Shown here one piece after another: positions 17,130-26,345 of a stretch of 49,414 nt of DNA (position 1 is the stretch's first letter; each line of letters opens with the position of its first letter). Origin of the DNA: a bacterium (GTDB taxonomy: Bacteria; Planctomycetota; Planctomycetia; Pirellulales; Pirellulaceae); contig JAUIGN010000064.1 in NCBI GenBank assembly GCA_030430075.1, positions 1 to 49,414 on the forward strand, written 5' to 3'. The notes beneath the pieces were generated by a model. It was not told where the DNA came from. It worked only from the letters and a program-made list of their open reading frames with translations, and searched no databases. The position numbers were made by a program, and so were the translations under genes.

Positions 17130-18203
17130 ATGAGCAGCAGCAGCGTTAATTCGTGTTTTCGTGTCGCCCTGACTGCCGACTTCTATGATGCCGATGGCCA
17201 TCCGAAGTTTGACGACCTGGGCCTGGGCGTGTTCGCCGACCGTCAACACATTGCGGTCACGCCGCTTGCCGAACATCGCTCGGAGTTGACGGCCGACCAG
17301 ATCACCGGCTGCGCGGGTGTCGTGGTGTTGACGCCACGGGTAACGGCCGAATCATTATCGAACAGCCATGATTTGTTGGCCATCGGCCGGTTCGGTGTCG
17401 GTTACGACTCGGTCGATGTCGAGGCCTGCACGCAGCACGACGTTCTGGCGATGATCACCGCCGGCGCCGTCGATCGGCCGGTGGCGGAAGCAACGATTGG
17501 ATGGATGATCGCCCTGACACACCACATGCTGGTCAAAGACCGGCTGGTGCGCACCGGGCGCTGGGATGAGCGGACCAACTACATGGGCTGCGAGCTTCGC
17601 GAACGAACGCTGGGAATTATCGGACTGGGCGGAATCGGTCGCAAGCTGATCTCTCTCTTACAGGGTTTCGGCATGCGGCCTCCCTTGGCGTTCGACCCGT
17701 TTGTCCCCGGCTCCGTGCTGCAGGAACTGGGCGTACGCGGTGTTTCGCTGGATGAGCTGTTGAGGTCGGCGGATTTTGTCTCGATCCACTGCCCGCTCAA
17801 TGACCAGACACGCGGTCTGATCGGGGCTGCAGAGATCGCAACGATGAAACCGCAGGCCTACCTCTTGAACACGGCGCGAGGCGGCATCGTCGATGAGGAT
17901 GCCCTCTTCACGGCGCTACAGGCCAGGCAGATTGCCGGCGCGGCACTCGATTGTTTCGAACAGGAACCGGTGACGGAGCCTCATCGCTTCGGCGAGTTGG
18001 ACAACGTGATCCTCGCTCCGCATGCCGTTGCCTGGACCGGCGAATTATTTCGCGACATCGGCCGGACAGCGTGCCAGAGCATGCTGGACTTGTCCGAGGG
18101 AAGACGGGCTGCCGGCGTGCTGAATCCGGAACTCTTTGCCCGCGCCTCGTTTCGGGAAAAGTGGTCACGGGTGACCGGGATTGATGAATCGGCGCTGGCA
18201 TGA
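17130..18203 (+). CDS. D-isomer specific 2-hydroxyacid dehydrogenase
   Basis: A 357-aa NAD(P)-dependent oxidoreductase of the D-2-hydroxyacid dehydrogenase (phosphoglycerate/glycerate/lactate) family. Rossmann motif GLGGIGRKL (165-173). The catalytic triad is Arg250 (NTARGG), Glu279 (FEQEPV) and His298 (APHAVAW). It lacks the C-terminal ACT domain of many SerA proteins, so the substrate is not assigned. It converts a 2-oxoacid and a D-2-hydroxyacid in the cytoplasm. The ATG at 17130 has GGAGGA 9 nt upstream; the longer open frame reads back through the repeat array and is not real. It stands alone on the plus strand. Confidence 0.9.
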   Translation: MSSSSVNSCFRVALTADFYDADGHPKFDDLGLGVFADRQHIAVTPLAEHRSELTADQITGCAGVVVLTPRVTAESLSNSHDLLAIGRFGVGYDSVDVEACTQHDVLAMITAGAVDRPVAEATIGWMIALTHHMLVKDRLVRTGRWDERTNYMGCELRERTLGIIGLGGIGRKLISLLQGFGMRPPLAFDPFVPGSVLQELGVRGVSLDELLRSADFVSIHCPLNDQTRGLIGAAEIATMKPQAYLLNTARGGIVDEDALFTALQARQIAGAALDCFEQEPVTEPHRFGELDNVILAPHAVAWTGELFRDIGRTACQSMLDLSEGRRAAGVLNPELFARASFREKWSRVTGIDESALA

Positions 18204-18356
18204 ACACCCAGAATGCAGGATGCCGACAAGGTGAATCGCGAACGCCAGGAGGGAATGCAGCAAGATAGCCAGCCGGGCATGCCGTGCGTGCCGCCGCGCG
18301 CCCCGCCAGATCGAGTCCAATCGCCAAACGGGCCGCCATGCTAAGGGTGAGGAAGC

Positions 18357-18373
18357 GTCATGCCGAGCATGAC
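18357..18373 (+). repeat. Dispersed GTCATGC palindrome, copy D (loop variant)
   Basis: GTCATGC-CGA-GCATGAC followed by CTACGGG. The stem is conserved while the loop differs from the other copies. It lies between the dehydrogenase and the DUF1588 gene. Confidence 0.8.
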
Positions 18374-18455
18374 CTACGGGTATGCAGGAAAATTTAGGCG
18401 AGGATTACGTTGGCCTGCCAACGCCGCCGTCTCCTGACCGCTCACCAAACGGTTC

Positions 18456-20963
18456 CTACCCGGCCTCGGCCAATGCCGGCTCGCTCCTGGTGCGGTAGAG
18501 AAACGCATCCGAGGTCAGCAGTGACGTCAACAAGGCCTTGAAGCTGCCACCATTTTCCTTATACGCACGATAGGCGGCTTGCAGCACGGGCGCGTCGTTG
18601 AGATTCTCGTTTCGCCCCATCCAGAACCGAAACGCGTAGCGCACAAAGACCTGCTCGGTCCGTTCGCTGGCGGCCAGCTTGCGAATCAATTCGACGGCGT
18701 CGGCAACTTCGCCGTCCAGTGACGGGTCGCCGGAATCGATGATCTCACCCGAAGTATCGACCGCCTGATTGAGTTCCGTTTCGCGGTACAGCCCGGCGTG
18801 GTTGAACATCTCGAACGGCAGACCGAGCGGATCCATTTTCTTGTGACAGGTCCAGCAATAGGATTCCCGCGTCACGCGCATTCGTTCGCGGAGCGTGTGT
18901 TGGGGTTCGTCCGGCAACATCGCATCCACGGTAATTGGCACGTCGGGAATTCCTCCGCCCAGCAACCGCTCGCGGATCCAGCGGCCGCGCCGGATGGCGT
19001 GATTGTCCATGGCATCGGAGTGTGACACGAGCCAGCTGGGGTGCGTCAGGATGCCCAGGCGTTGATCGGCGGGAACCGTGGCCAAAATCCGCTCTGGTTT
19101 CATCGACCCGTTACCGAAACTGCGGCGACTCACTCGAGCGTAGACCCTGGGCCCTTTGAGGTCGGTCTCTTCCACGCGGTGGTTGACATTCGCCGGTTTC
19201 TTCTTCTTCGGTTTCGGCGGTTTCTTACCCGGGTTGGCCTTGATCCAGGCCGCCCGTTCTGCCGCTTCCTTCTCGGCAAGTTCTGCGGCCGCCTTCCTCG
19301 CCGCGGCCGTGGCAGCGGCGGTCTCTGCCTGAGATCGCCGCTTGCCGAAGTAGACATTGTCCGCCTTGGTGGCGACGACCTTGTCCGACGTCAACAATTG
19401 CCGGACCACGTCTTTGTCCTCCTGCAGAATCAGCTCGACCAGCCGATCGGTGCTCGCCGTGGCGTCAAACATGGCCCGATAATGGGCCTGCCCCCGCGCG
19501 CTGGCCCCGGTATCGGCGAGCGCCTTGGAGTCCTTACAAATGTAACCGGCGAGGTCGTAGTCGAAGTAGTCGCGAAAGAACTGCAGCAGACGAGGTTTGC
19601 GGATGCTGTCGTCCGCGAGCATCCGTTCGACCTCGCGGCGGACATCCGACCGGGTCCGCATCCGCCCCTCGACGACCGCCTGCCGCAGTTCAGCGTCCGG
19701 CTTGATGTAGCGAAGTGCGTGATTGACGGCCAAGCCGAGTTCCCAATCCTGCAGCATGACGCGTCCGAATCGATCCGGCTCACCAGCTTCCGCCAGTTCC
19801 GGCCGGAACAGCGCGTCGCGATCGAGGAAGATCGACGACAGTCCAAGGACGGCCCCGTCCTCCTTGCCCAGCTTGTCGACCGACTGCTTGACGATCGCCA
19901 GATAGTCGTCGGATTCGCGCTTCGTGGGCGGCCGAAACGTCAACGCCTCGAAAAGGTAATCGACGGCTGCGCGGAGGCGCGACTCCGTGACTTCCTCGTC
20001 GTTCATCAGGTCGTAGACGGGCGTCAAAGGCCGTTTGACTTTCGTGCTGTAAACAATGCTGGTGGGAAGGCCGCGCAGGTCGCCCTTCATCTTGTCGGCG
20101 ATCGACTGCGGATCGTCGGTAATCTGGTAGGGCTGCGCGATGCTCAACGGCCCATAGGCCATGTAGCGAATCACATCCTCCGCGACGCCCAAGATCTGCG
20201 TCGCTTCGGCACTGTTGACCGTGTAGAAATCGGGGTAGTTCTCCAGACCGTGGTCGCGAGCCGTCGAGAGGACGGCCGGCAGGCTCTTCACCGCCGTGGC
20301 ATAGGCGACCGTCCCGCCCTGCCATTTGATAATGCGATCGGTCCCAAAATACAGTTTCAGCTCACCACCATGGTTGGTGGGGACGGTATCGCCGTGCGTG
20401 CGGAGGCCAGGCTTTCGAGGATCATAAGGCGGCTCGGTGTTGATCAGTTCATTCAGCCGCGTCATGTGCTCCTGGGGTGTCACCCGCCAAATGCGTGCCG
20501 GTGACGACGTGGGAATCAATTCGATGCCGTCGGGCAGCGGCCCGAAGAGCAACGCATGGTCGACGAAGTTGCCCTTGCTGGGATCCAGGTGGGCACGAAA
20601 GCCGCCCTTGCCGCGCATCGCCCGAGTGAGCTCGCCAACGATCCAATCGGAAAACTGCAGACGAGCGACGACTGCGGGCTGCGCCATGTCCGGAGGTGGC
20701 ATCTCTCCCAGGGTCACCTGCGCCCAGACTCGCCGCCAAGTCCCCGCATTGACTTCGTCAACCGGTCCGAGGTCGTGGAGCGAGAGTTCGCCCTCCGGTT
20801 CCAACTCGCCATGGCAATCCAGACAATGGCCGGCCAGAAACTCCTGGGCAAAGCTGGCAAAGTCCTTGTTGATCTTCTGCCCGGGACGATACGTCTCGCC
20901 AGGTATGCGCGATGCCCAGCCTAAAGCCAGGAGGATGCCCAGGGTCAAAGCGACCTTGTTCAT
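18456..20963 (-). CDS. Planctomycete-type cytochrome with DUF1592/DUF1588/DUF1585 domains
   Basis: An 835-aa exported protein. It has an N-terminal signal (about 1-20) and a c-type haem site CLDCHG (Cys47, Cys50, His51), then DUF1587/DUF1592-like segments. DUF1588 includes a second CxxCH, CWTCHKKMDPLGLPFEMFNHAG (haem His707), and DUF1585 ends the protein (RYAFRFWMGR). The family is expanded in planctomycetes and its biochemical role is unknown; the haems suggest periplasmic redox. A Lys/Ala/Glu/Pro-rich insert of about 60 residues (around 545-605) interrupts the DUF1592 region and may be a flexible or coiled segment. Its ATG overlaps the DUF1552 stop by 4 bp, so the two are co-translated. Confidence 0.92.
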   Translation of the reverse strand: MNKVALTLGILLALGWASRIPGETYRPGQKINKDFASFAQEFLAGHCLDCHGELEPEGELSLHDLGPVDEVNAGTWRRVWAQVTLGEMPPPDMAQPAVVARLQFSDWIVGELTRAMRGKGGFRAHLDPSKGNFVDHALLFGPLPDGIELIPTSSPARIWRVTPQEHMTRLNELINTEPPYDPRKPGLRTHGDTVPTNHGGELKLYFGTDRIIKWQGGTVAYATAVKSLPAVLSTARDHGLENYPDFYTVNSAEATQILGVAEDVIRYMAYGPLSIAQPYQITDDPQSIADKMKGDLRGLPTSIVYSTKVKRPLTPVYDLMNDEEVTESRLRAAVDYLFEALTFRPPTKRESDDYLAIVKQSVDKLGKEDGAVLGLSSIFLDRDALFRPELAEAGEPDRFGRVMLQDWELGLAVNHALRYIKPDAELRQAVVEGRMRTRSDVRREVERMLADDSIRKPRLLQFFRDYFDYDLAGYICKDSKALADTGASARGQAHYRAMFDATASTDRLVELILQEDKDVVRQLLTSDKVVATKADNVYFGKRRSQAETAAATAAARKAAAELAEKEAAERAAWIKANPGKKPPKPKKKKPANVNHRVEETDLKGPRVYARVSRRSFGNGSMKPERILATVPADQRLGILTHPSWLVSHSDAMDNHAIRRGRWIRERLLGGGIPDVPITVDAMLPDEPQHTLRERMRVTRESYCWTCHKKMDPLGLPFEMFNHAGLYRETELNQAVDTSGEIIDSGDPSLDGEVADAVELIRKLAASERTEQVFVRYAFRFWMGRNENLNDAPVLQAAYRAYKENGGSFKALLTSLLTSDAFLYRTRSEPALAEAG

Positions 20964-22279
20964 ACCAACAGTTCCTTGAGCGGCCCCGTGTTGGTGTCGA
21001 ATTTCCTGGCCAGTTTCTCGTTCATGTTGAAGTGGTCACACGGCACGCCGCTGGCCCGCAGCAACGTGGAGTACAGGGCGTTGATCGGCCGCTTGCCATC
21101 GAGCTGGGTAAAACAGCCGGTTTTGAATGCGCCGTCGAAGTTGCCCAGCAGCATGACCGGCCAGTTCGCACCGTTGGTGTGCTGCTTATCGGCGTTGTTG
21201 CTGGTGTAGACGATCAGCGTGTGGTCCATCATCGTGCCGCTACCTTCCGGCACGCTTTCCAACGCTTCCATGATCCGGACCAGCATCCGGCTGTTGTATT
21301 GCCGAATCTTGATCCAGATCGGGTTTCCTGCCTGCTCCATGTGCCCCAGGTTATGTCCCTGTTGCTCGACTCCCAGCCCCTTCCAGGCGCCGAAGATCTC
21401 GCCACGACCCGAGCCGATGGTCAGCGTGTTGGTGATGCCGGACGTGAGCGCGGAGATTCCCAGGTCCAACAAGACGTCGTGCCAGTCCGTTTCATGTGCC
21501 GGGTTGGTGTAACGTTCGTCGACGGGTGGCGCGAATTTGCGAAGGTGATCGGCGACCGTGTCGAGCCGATCGCGGAGCCCATTGACGTCCTTGAATCCTT
21601 GCACAAACTGCCCGTAGCGCTGCCGTTCGCCCGTAGGCAGGGAATTCCCCTTGGCTGCGGCGAGCTGTTCGATCTGAGTCAGCACGCTCGAGCGGGCTTC
21701 ATGCTGGCGGCGAATGTCGCCCGTAGAGATCCCCCCGTACAGCATCTGGTACAACTGGTTCGGGTCGGAATACATGAAGATCGGCTGGCCGGCACCACTG
21801 GCCGACAACGTCGCGATCGTCGGCTTCGTGGTCATGTTCTCAATCGAGTCCATGCCGATGCAAAGATGGGGCAACAGGGTCGGCGGCAGTACCTTGCTAA
21901 GTTCGTAATCAATGGTGGCCGCGCTGGGAGGGACGCCGTCCCCACCCCGGTAGCCGCCCAGGGCTCCGAAAAACGCACTATGTGACGGGCTGGTGTGGAG
22001 GCCGTGCAGGCCGTTGATGATGTGCAGCCGCTCCTTGTACGGCTCAAGCGCCTGGATCGGCTCGGGAAGCGTCGCCTTGGCCAGCGACTGGCTGCGATCC
22101 ATCCCCTCTGGAATGCAGGTTTTCGGATCGAAGCCCTGATTTTGCATAAAAAAGATCACCCGCTTTCGCGTTGTATTTGCGGCCGGCGAGGCGAGCAGGT
22201 TCTGAGAAACGAGCGGGAGTCCGAATGCAGCTCCGGCACCGGCTGCCATTCCTTGAAGCACTCTTCTGCGGTTGAGCAT
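20960..22279 (-). CDS. DUF1552 protein with twin-arginine signal
   Basis: A 439-aa DUF1552 family protein. The N-terminus MLNRRRVLQGMAAGAGAAFG is a twin-arginine (Tat) export signal, and the mature part starts with KRVIFFMQNQGFDP. DUF1552 resembles the DUF1501/sulfatase-like alkaline phosphatase superfamily, but no activity is established. It contains HTNGANWPVMLLG near the C-terminus. It precedes and overlaps the DUF1588 cytochrome by 4 bp, a pairing seen repeatedly in planctomycetes, so the two probably form an exported complex. The start at 22279 is picked because it begins the Tat signal; the frame is open 87 codons upstream. Confidence 0.9.
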   Translation of the reverse strand: MLNRRRVLQGMAAGAGAAFGLPLVSQNLLASPAANTTRKRVIFFMQNQGFDPKTCIPEGMDRSQSLAKATLPEPIQALEPYKERLHIINGLHGLHTSPSHSAFFGALGGYRGGDGVPPSAATIDYELSKVLPPTLLPHLCIGMDSIENMTTKPTIATLSASGAGQPIFMYSDPNQLYQMLYGGISTGDIRRQHEARSSVLTQIEQLAAAKGNSLPTGERQRYGQFVQGFKDVNGLRDRLDTVADHLRKFAPPVDERYTNPAHETDWHDVLLDLGISALTSGITNTLTIGSGRGEIFGAWKGLGVEQQGHNLGHMEQAGNPIWIKIRQYNSRMLVRIMEALESVPEGSGTMMDHTLIVYTSNNADKQHTNGANWPVMLLGNFDGAFKTGCFTQLDGKRPINALYSTLLRASGVPCDHFNMNEKLARKFDTNTGPLKELLV

Positions 22280-22820
22280 CGTTGATCTTTCAGCGAGGTT
22301 GACGATGGTTCTGATCGAGTCACACGGCAGGTTCCAAGCCGACCGCCGGACGAACGTCCCGCCGATTGCGTGAAATGTCGCCGCCGTCGGCCGAACGGTA
22401 AAACCGGCAAATCGGGCGTAGCGACCAAGTCCCGCGAATCGCGCAACGAAGTGGCGAGGTCTGCTGGTAGATGCTTGAAACCGGCCATTTATTGTAGCCA
22501 TCCCGGAAAATCGCAGCAACGGAATCGGTTTCAGAAGCAAGGCATCGCGATGCCCCCCCGTGTTGGGGTGCGCTATTGAGGCCGCCCGGTCGAGTCTGGA
22601 TCATTCATCAGCCGTTGGACGGTAGCCCCGGTTTCGTTGATTGCAGAGCGAACCGGCCGCGAATGCGTTCTGGCTGACGTGCGCTGCACGAGGGATCTGT
22701 GGGAGGGAAACGCAGAATGTCATGCACAGCATGACCTACGGGAGGCTACGGGAGGCGGGGGAGTTGGCTCGGGAACCTACTTGAATTGCCGTCGCTAGAT
22801 TCGGCGTCGTAGTGGAGGAA
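22280..22820. other. Region upstream of the DUF1552 operon
   Basis: Holds the DUF1552 promoter side (minus strand) and one dispersed palindrome at 22719-22735. No gene was recognised. Confidence 0.5.
22719..22735 (+). repeat. Dispersed GTCATGC palindrome, copy E
   Basis: GTCATGC-ACA-GCATGAC followed by CTACGGGAGG; the ACGGGAGG motif is then repeated once. It lies 86 bp before copy 2 of the head-plus-tandem element. Confidence 0.85.
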
Positions 22821-22977
22821 TTGGAGACCTTCGGTCTGCGGTTTCGGCGGGGTCGGAGACCCGCGCCGAACAGGGGTCGGAGACCCGCGCCGAACAAGGT
22901 TGGAGGTACGCGCCGAACAAGGTTGGAGACCCGCGCCGAACAAGGTTGGAGGTACGCGCCGAACAGGGGTCGGAGGC
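22821..22977 (+). repeat. Head-plus-tandem repeat element, copy 2 (23-24 bp units)
   Basis: The head starting TTGGAGACCTTCGGTCTGCG at 22821 is followed by five 23-24 bp units (such as GGTTGGAGACCCGCGCCGAA plus CAA) ending at about 22977. Two unit variants (GAGACCC and GAGGTAC) alternate. It ends 21 bp from the atpG stop and may act as a transcript end for the ATPase operon. Confidence 0.85.
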
Positions 22978-22998
22978 ATGGGCAGACGTTGCCCGCGA

Positions 22999-23832
22999 CT
23001 ATTTCAAGCCGCGTTGCCGCGGATTGGCGCCTGCGACGATATCGAGCACCTCCTGCGTGGTCGCTTCACTACGGCAAGCGGACAATTGGCGGCGGACGGT
23101 TTCCGCGGTCTCTTCCAGCCATTGCCGAGCAGACTCGGCGGCCAGCAACCGCATTCCGTGTTCGGAGGCGAGTGAATCCAGCAGCAGTTCGTGCAGCGTG
23201 GTGTAGAGGAATTCGCGGACGGCCACGGCCGCCAGGCGGCGGTACGATTGATAGTTCGTGGGGCGGAGCGGATCCGCGGGGCGCGCCGGCCGGATCGGTA
23301 GAACGCACGTGACCATGGGAGAGAACCGGCCCGCGCCCTCGAACCGCGCCGACACGACAAACAGGCTGCCAAAGTCCTTCCGCAAGAAGTCGTCAAGCAT
23401 GTCCTGGGCAAGTTGGAGGAGCAGGCCGGGCAAACCGTCGACGCTGGCCGGCGCCGGGTACTGGCGTTTCGGTTGCATTCGCTGCCTGGCCAGCGCGGCC
23501 CTCGGTCGCCGCCCCACGCAGTACAGCGGGCCGGCAACCTGCTCTTGGAATTCGGCAACCGCCGTCTGCACCAGTCGAGTATTGTAGTCCCCGCACAATC
23601 CCAAATCGGAGACCACCAGGAGCAGGCCTGGCGGGGCGGTCACGTCCATGACCTGATTGACACCAACTTCGGCCAGCCCTTTCTCGATCTCCTCTCGGTA
23701 AACGCGAGCGGCCGGTAGATTCCGGCGACTAAGGCGAAAATGATGCGCCGACAGGGATCGCATCGCAGAGACCGCATCGTCCAAGGTCTCCAGCGTGTTG
23801 AGCCGTCGATGCAGGAGTTGCTCGCGCTTCAC
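22999..23832 (-). CDS. atpG: N-ATPase gamma subunit
   Basis: A 277-aa central stalk subunit of the N-type F1Fo ATPase, last gene of the operon. N-terminal coiled helix VKREQLLHRRLNTLETLDD, the gamma-type strand LLLVVSDLGLCGDYN, and a C-terminal helix (ESARQWLEETAETVRRQL) match a divergent gamma. The GTG start at 23832 overlaps the atpA stop by 4 bp, with GGAGGAGG upstream. N-ATPase gamma subunits are diverged from housekeeping AtpG. Confidence 0.9.
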   Translation of the reverse strand: MKREQLLHRRLNTLETLDDAVSAMRSLSAHHFRLSRRNLPAARVYREEIEKGLAEVGVNQVMDVTAPPGLLLVVSDLGLCGDYNTRLVQTAVAEFQEQVAGPLYCVGRRPRAALARQRMQPKRQYPAPASVDGLPGLLLQLAQDMLDDFLRKDFGSLFVVSARFEGAGRFSPMVTCVLPIRPARPADPLRPTNYQSYRRLAAVAVREFLYTTLHELLLDSLASEHGMRLLAAESARQWLEETAETVRRQLSACRSEATTQEVLDIVAGANPRQRGLK

Positions 23833-25346
23833 GACGCCTCCTCCAAAAATCGCGGCCGCAGACGAGCCGCCAAATCGGCCAGCGGAATTTGCCAATTGTC
23901 GGCCAGCAGTTCACCGCTGGAAATCTGGTCAACTAATTCTGGTTTCTCCATCCTGGCCGTCCGGCATAATGACTCGACGAACGGTCGCACCTGCTTTCTG
24001 GGTAGCCACGCCAACCAATCTTCATCGACCGCGGTGAGCCCCACGGATTGCTCGAAGAGATCCCGGTGACGCAGTTGCCCCTGCCGCAGCAACTCCCGCA
24101 AGCGATCTCCGCGGCGAATCGTGTCTTGCATGCCGACGTCCATTTCCAGACCGACACGATTGAGCGACTCGAGCGCTTCAAACCGGGACAGGAGAATCTT
24201 GAGGTTCTTGGCGGCCTTGCGCATCCGGGGGCTTTGAGCGACGCCGCCGATCCGTGAAACGCTGCGTCCAATGTCAATCGCCGGCCGTTGGTTCCGCTCG
24301 AAGCGGCCCGCATCAAGGTAGATCTGGCCGTCCGTGATGGAGATCAAATTAGTCGGGATATACGACGAGATGTCACCGTCGGTCGTCTCAATCAGGGGAA
24401 ACGCCGTCACCGAACCGCCGCCCCGTTCGCTGCACCGTGCACTGGCCCGTTCGAGCAGTTCGGCGTGGATGTAAAAGATGTCTCCGGGAAAGGCTTCCCG
24501 CCCCGGCGGGCGGTCCAGCAGCAGCGCCAACTCGCGATACGCATCGGCGTGTTTGGTGAGATCATCGTAGACCACCAACGCGTGCTGGCCGGCGTCCCGA
24601 AAAGACTCGGCAACCGACTGCCCGGCATAGGGAGCCAGGTATTGCATGCCTGGCGAAGTGGACGCATCCGCGGCAATGATGGCGGTGTTCTCCAGGCAGC
24701 CGGCTTCCTCCAGGGTTCGCCGCAAGGTGATGACCCGCGACATCGGCTGTCCGATGATCACGTAGACGCACGCCACGTCGCCGCGCCGCTGCGACGCCAC
24801 GAAGTCGACCGCCAGCGCCGTCTTGCCGACGTTACGATCGCCAATAATCAACTCTCGCTGGCCGCGACCGATTGGGATCGCCGCGTCAATCGCCATGACA
24901 CCGGTCCAGAGCGTTTCGTCGACCGACTTGCGGTCAACAATGCCCGGTGCAGGGCGAAAGAGGGGCAGTGAGGGATGACGCGGCAGCGTCGGTCCCTCGT
25001 CCAGCGGATTTCCGAGCGGATCAAGAATGCGGCCCAACGTGGCGGGACCGACCGGCAACTCGGGCAGACGCCGTTCGCCCCGCACACCGTCACCCTCGCG
25101 GACGCGATCGCTGCGCGACAAGAGGATGACTCCGGTACACGCCTCGGCCAGATCGTAGGCCATTCCCAACGCGTCCGAGTCGAATTGCAGCAACTCTTCG
25201 AAGCCGACGTCATCCAGGCCGGCCACATGGGCCACACCGTCCCCCACGCGACGCACGACGCCGCGTGGCTTCAAGCCGCGAGTCAAGTCGAGCCGTTCCG
25301 CCGCTCGGCCCAGACTCTGCTCAATGATGTAAGCGGTCTTATCCAC
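23829..25346 (-). CDS. atpA: N-ATPase alpha subunit
   Basis: A 505-aa non-catalytic nucleotide-binding F1 subunit. Walker A GDRNVGKT is at 169-176, with the usual alpha motifs QPMSRVITLRRTLEEAG and ADASTSPGMQYLAPYAG. The alpha/beta C-terminal region includes RGDRLRELLRQGQ. Start GTG at 25346 behind GAGGAAG, overlapping the atpF stop by 8 bp. It is the eighth gene in the atpDCQRBEFAG order typical of N-ATPases. Confidence 0.95.
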   Translation of the reverse strand: MDKTAYIIEQSLGRAAERLDLTRGLKPRGVVRRVGDGVAHVAGLDDVGFEELLQFDSDALGMAYDLAEACTGVILLSRSDRVREGDGVRGERRLPELPVGPATLGRILDPLGNPLDEGPTLPRHPSLPLFRPAPGIVDRKSVDETLWTGVMAIDAAIPIGRGQRELIIGDRNVGKTALAVDFVASQRRGDVACVYVIIGQPMSRVITLRRTLEEAGCLENTAIIAADASTSPGMQYLAPYAGQSVAESFRDAGQHALVVYDDLTKHADAYRELALLLDRPPGREAFPGDIFYIHAELLERASARCSERGGGSVTAFPLIETTDGDISSYIPTNLISITDGQIYLDAGRFERNQRPAIDIGRSVSRIGGVAQSPRMRKAAKNLKILLSRFEALESLNRVGLEMDVGMQDTIRRGDRLRELLRQGQLRHRDLFEQSVGLTAVDEDWLAWLPRKQVRPFVESLCRTARMEKPELVDQISSGELLADNWQIPLADLAARLRPRFLEEAS

Positions 25347-26079
25347 TGTCGGCTTCCTCACGCATGACGGCGTCCATTTCCGCGGACAGGGAACGTTCGG
25401 CGAACTTGGCCAGACCGGCCAGCGACGCATCGATCAAGCCATGGGCCGTCGAGACGCGTAGTCCACCGCCCAGCGCCGGTGCAACGCGGAAGTCGGCTGT
25501 CGCAGCCGACTCACCGAGCGCCGCATCGATCATCTGCCGGAGTTCGCCGTCCAGCGGCACCGCCGTTTCAACCGAGACCGGGGCGAGCGTTTCAGAGCCG
25601 AACGTTTGCAGTTCGACACAGGCTGCCTTCATCAGCGCCCGTTCAAGGTCCGGACCGTCCATCTGCCGCAAGAAGCGCTGCACGGTGCCGTGGGTTGCGG
25701 TCGCAACCGCCGCGGCGATCTTCGCCATTTGCGACCGCTCGATGTGCAAGGCGTCCCGCCGCAGCGCCGACCGCTCACGCTCCGCTCGGTCACGCGCCTC
25801 CGAGAGGATCTGTGCTGCTTCGCGCTGCGCGGTCTCACGCGAATTGGTCCGCATCGAGTCAAGCTCCGCGGCCAGCGACTCCCGTTGCGACTCGATTTCC
25901 TGCCGGCCACGTTCGGCCTCCGCCAGCGCCTGGGCCGCGTCCTCTTCCAGTTTCCGCACCTTGGCCTGTTGATCCGCCAGTGCTTTGCGCACCGGCTTGA
26001 AGAACAGCCACGCCAGCACGGCTGCCAGGGCCACAAAGTTGGCAATCTCGAACAAGAAAGTCCACAAGCTGTCGTTCAC
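25339..26079 (-). CDS. atpF: N-ATPase b subunit with extended C-terminus
   Basis: A 246-aa peripheral stalk subunit. One N-terminal membrane helix (about 5-25, FLFEIANFVALAAVLAWLFF) is followed by a long charged coiled coil (about 28-130, rich in Glu/Arg/Ala). The C-terminal extension of about 100 residues resembles delta in pattern (APALGGGLRVSTAHGLIDAS). Housekeeping b is near 160 aa. There is no atpH (delta) in this operon, as usual for N-ATPases, so the extension probably replaces delta. The GTG start at 26079 lies 6 bp after the atpE stop. Confidence 0.88.
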   Translation of the reverse strand: MNDSLWTFLFEIANFVALAAVLAWLFFKPVRKALADQQAKVRKLEEDAAQALAEAERGRQEIESQRESLAAELDSMRTNSRETAQREAAQILSEARDRAERERSALRRDALHIERSQMAKIAAAVATATHGTVQRFLRQMDGPDLERALMKAACVELQTFGSETLAPVSVETAVPLDGELRQMIDAALGESAATADFRVAPALGGGLRVSTAHGLIDASLAGLAKFAERSLSAEMDAVMREEADSG

Positions 26080-26084
26080 GGCGT

Positions 26085-26345
26085 CTACGATCCGGTAGTG
26101 AACGGATTGGCAAAGATCAAGATCAGGGCGATCACCAGGCAAAAGATGGCCGTCGATTCGACCATCGCCAGGCTCACGAACAAGGTCCGCGTGATCGAAC
26201 CGGATTCGTCCGGCTGGCGGGCGAGCGCATCCATGGCAGACACACCGATCCGGCTTTCGCCGAATGCCGCACCCACCGCACCGATCGCCATGGTGGCAGC
26301 CGCGGCGATGATCGAGACCATCGCAAGAATCGTTTCGTCTGTCAT
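26085..26345 (-). CDS. atpE: N-ATPase c subunit (rotor ring)
   Basis: An 86-aa hairpin of two membrane helices. The ion-binding glutamate is Glu63 in AMVESTAIF, and the loop is ARQPD. Compared with the sodium-binding Ilyobacter tartaricus c subunit, the position equivalent to Gln32 is Glu30 (AFGESRI), Glu65 is Glu63, Ser66 is Ser64, Thr67 is Thr65, and Tyr70 is Phe68. A sodium-type ES-T motif with a second carboxylate is therefore present but the tyrosine is missing, so ion specificity (Na+ or H+) is open. ATGA overlap with the atpB stop. Confidence 0.93.
   Translation of the reverse strand: MTDETILAMVSIIAAAATMAIGAVGAAFGESRIGVSAMDALARQPDESGSITRTLFVSLAMVESTAIFCLVIALILIFANPFTTGS

Noticed and set aside
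19041..20504. 487-aa plus-strand open frame
   Set aside because: Antisense shadow of the DUF1592/DUF1588 gene, which has haem motifs and family features. No domain is seen in the shadow.
20912..21985. 357-aa plus-strand open frame
   Set aside because: Antisense to the DUF1552 gene; a by-product of GC-rich codon use.
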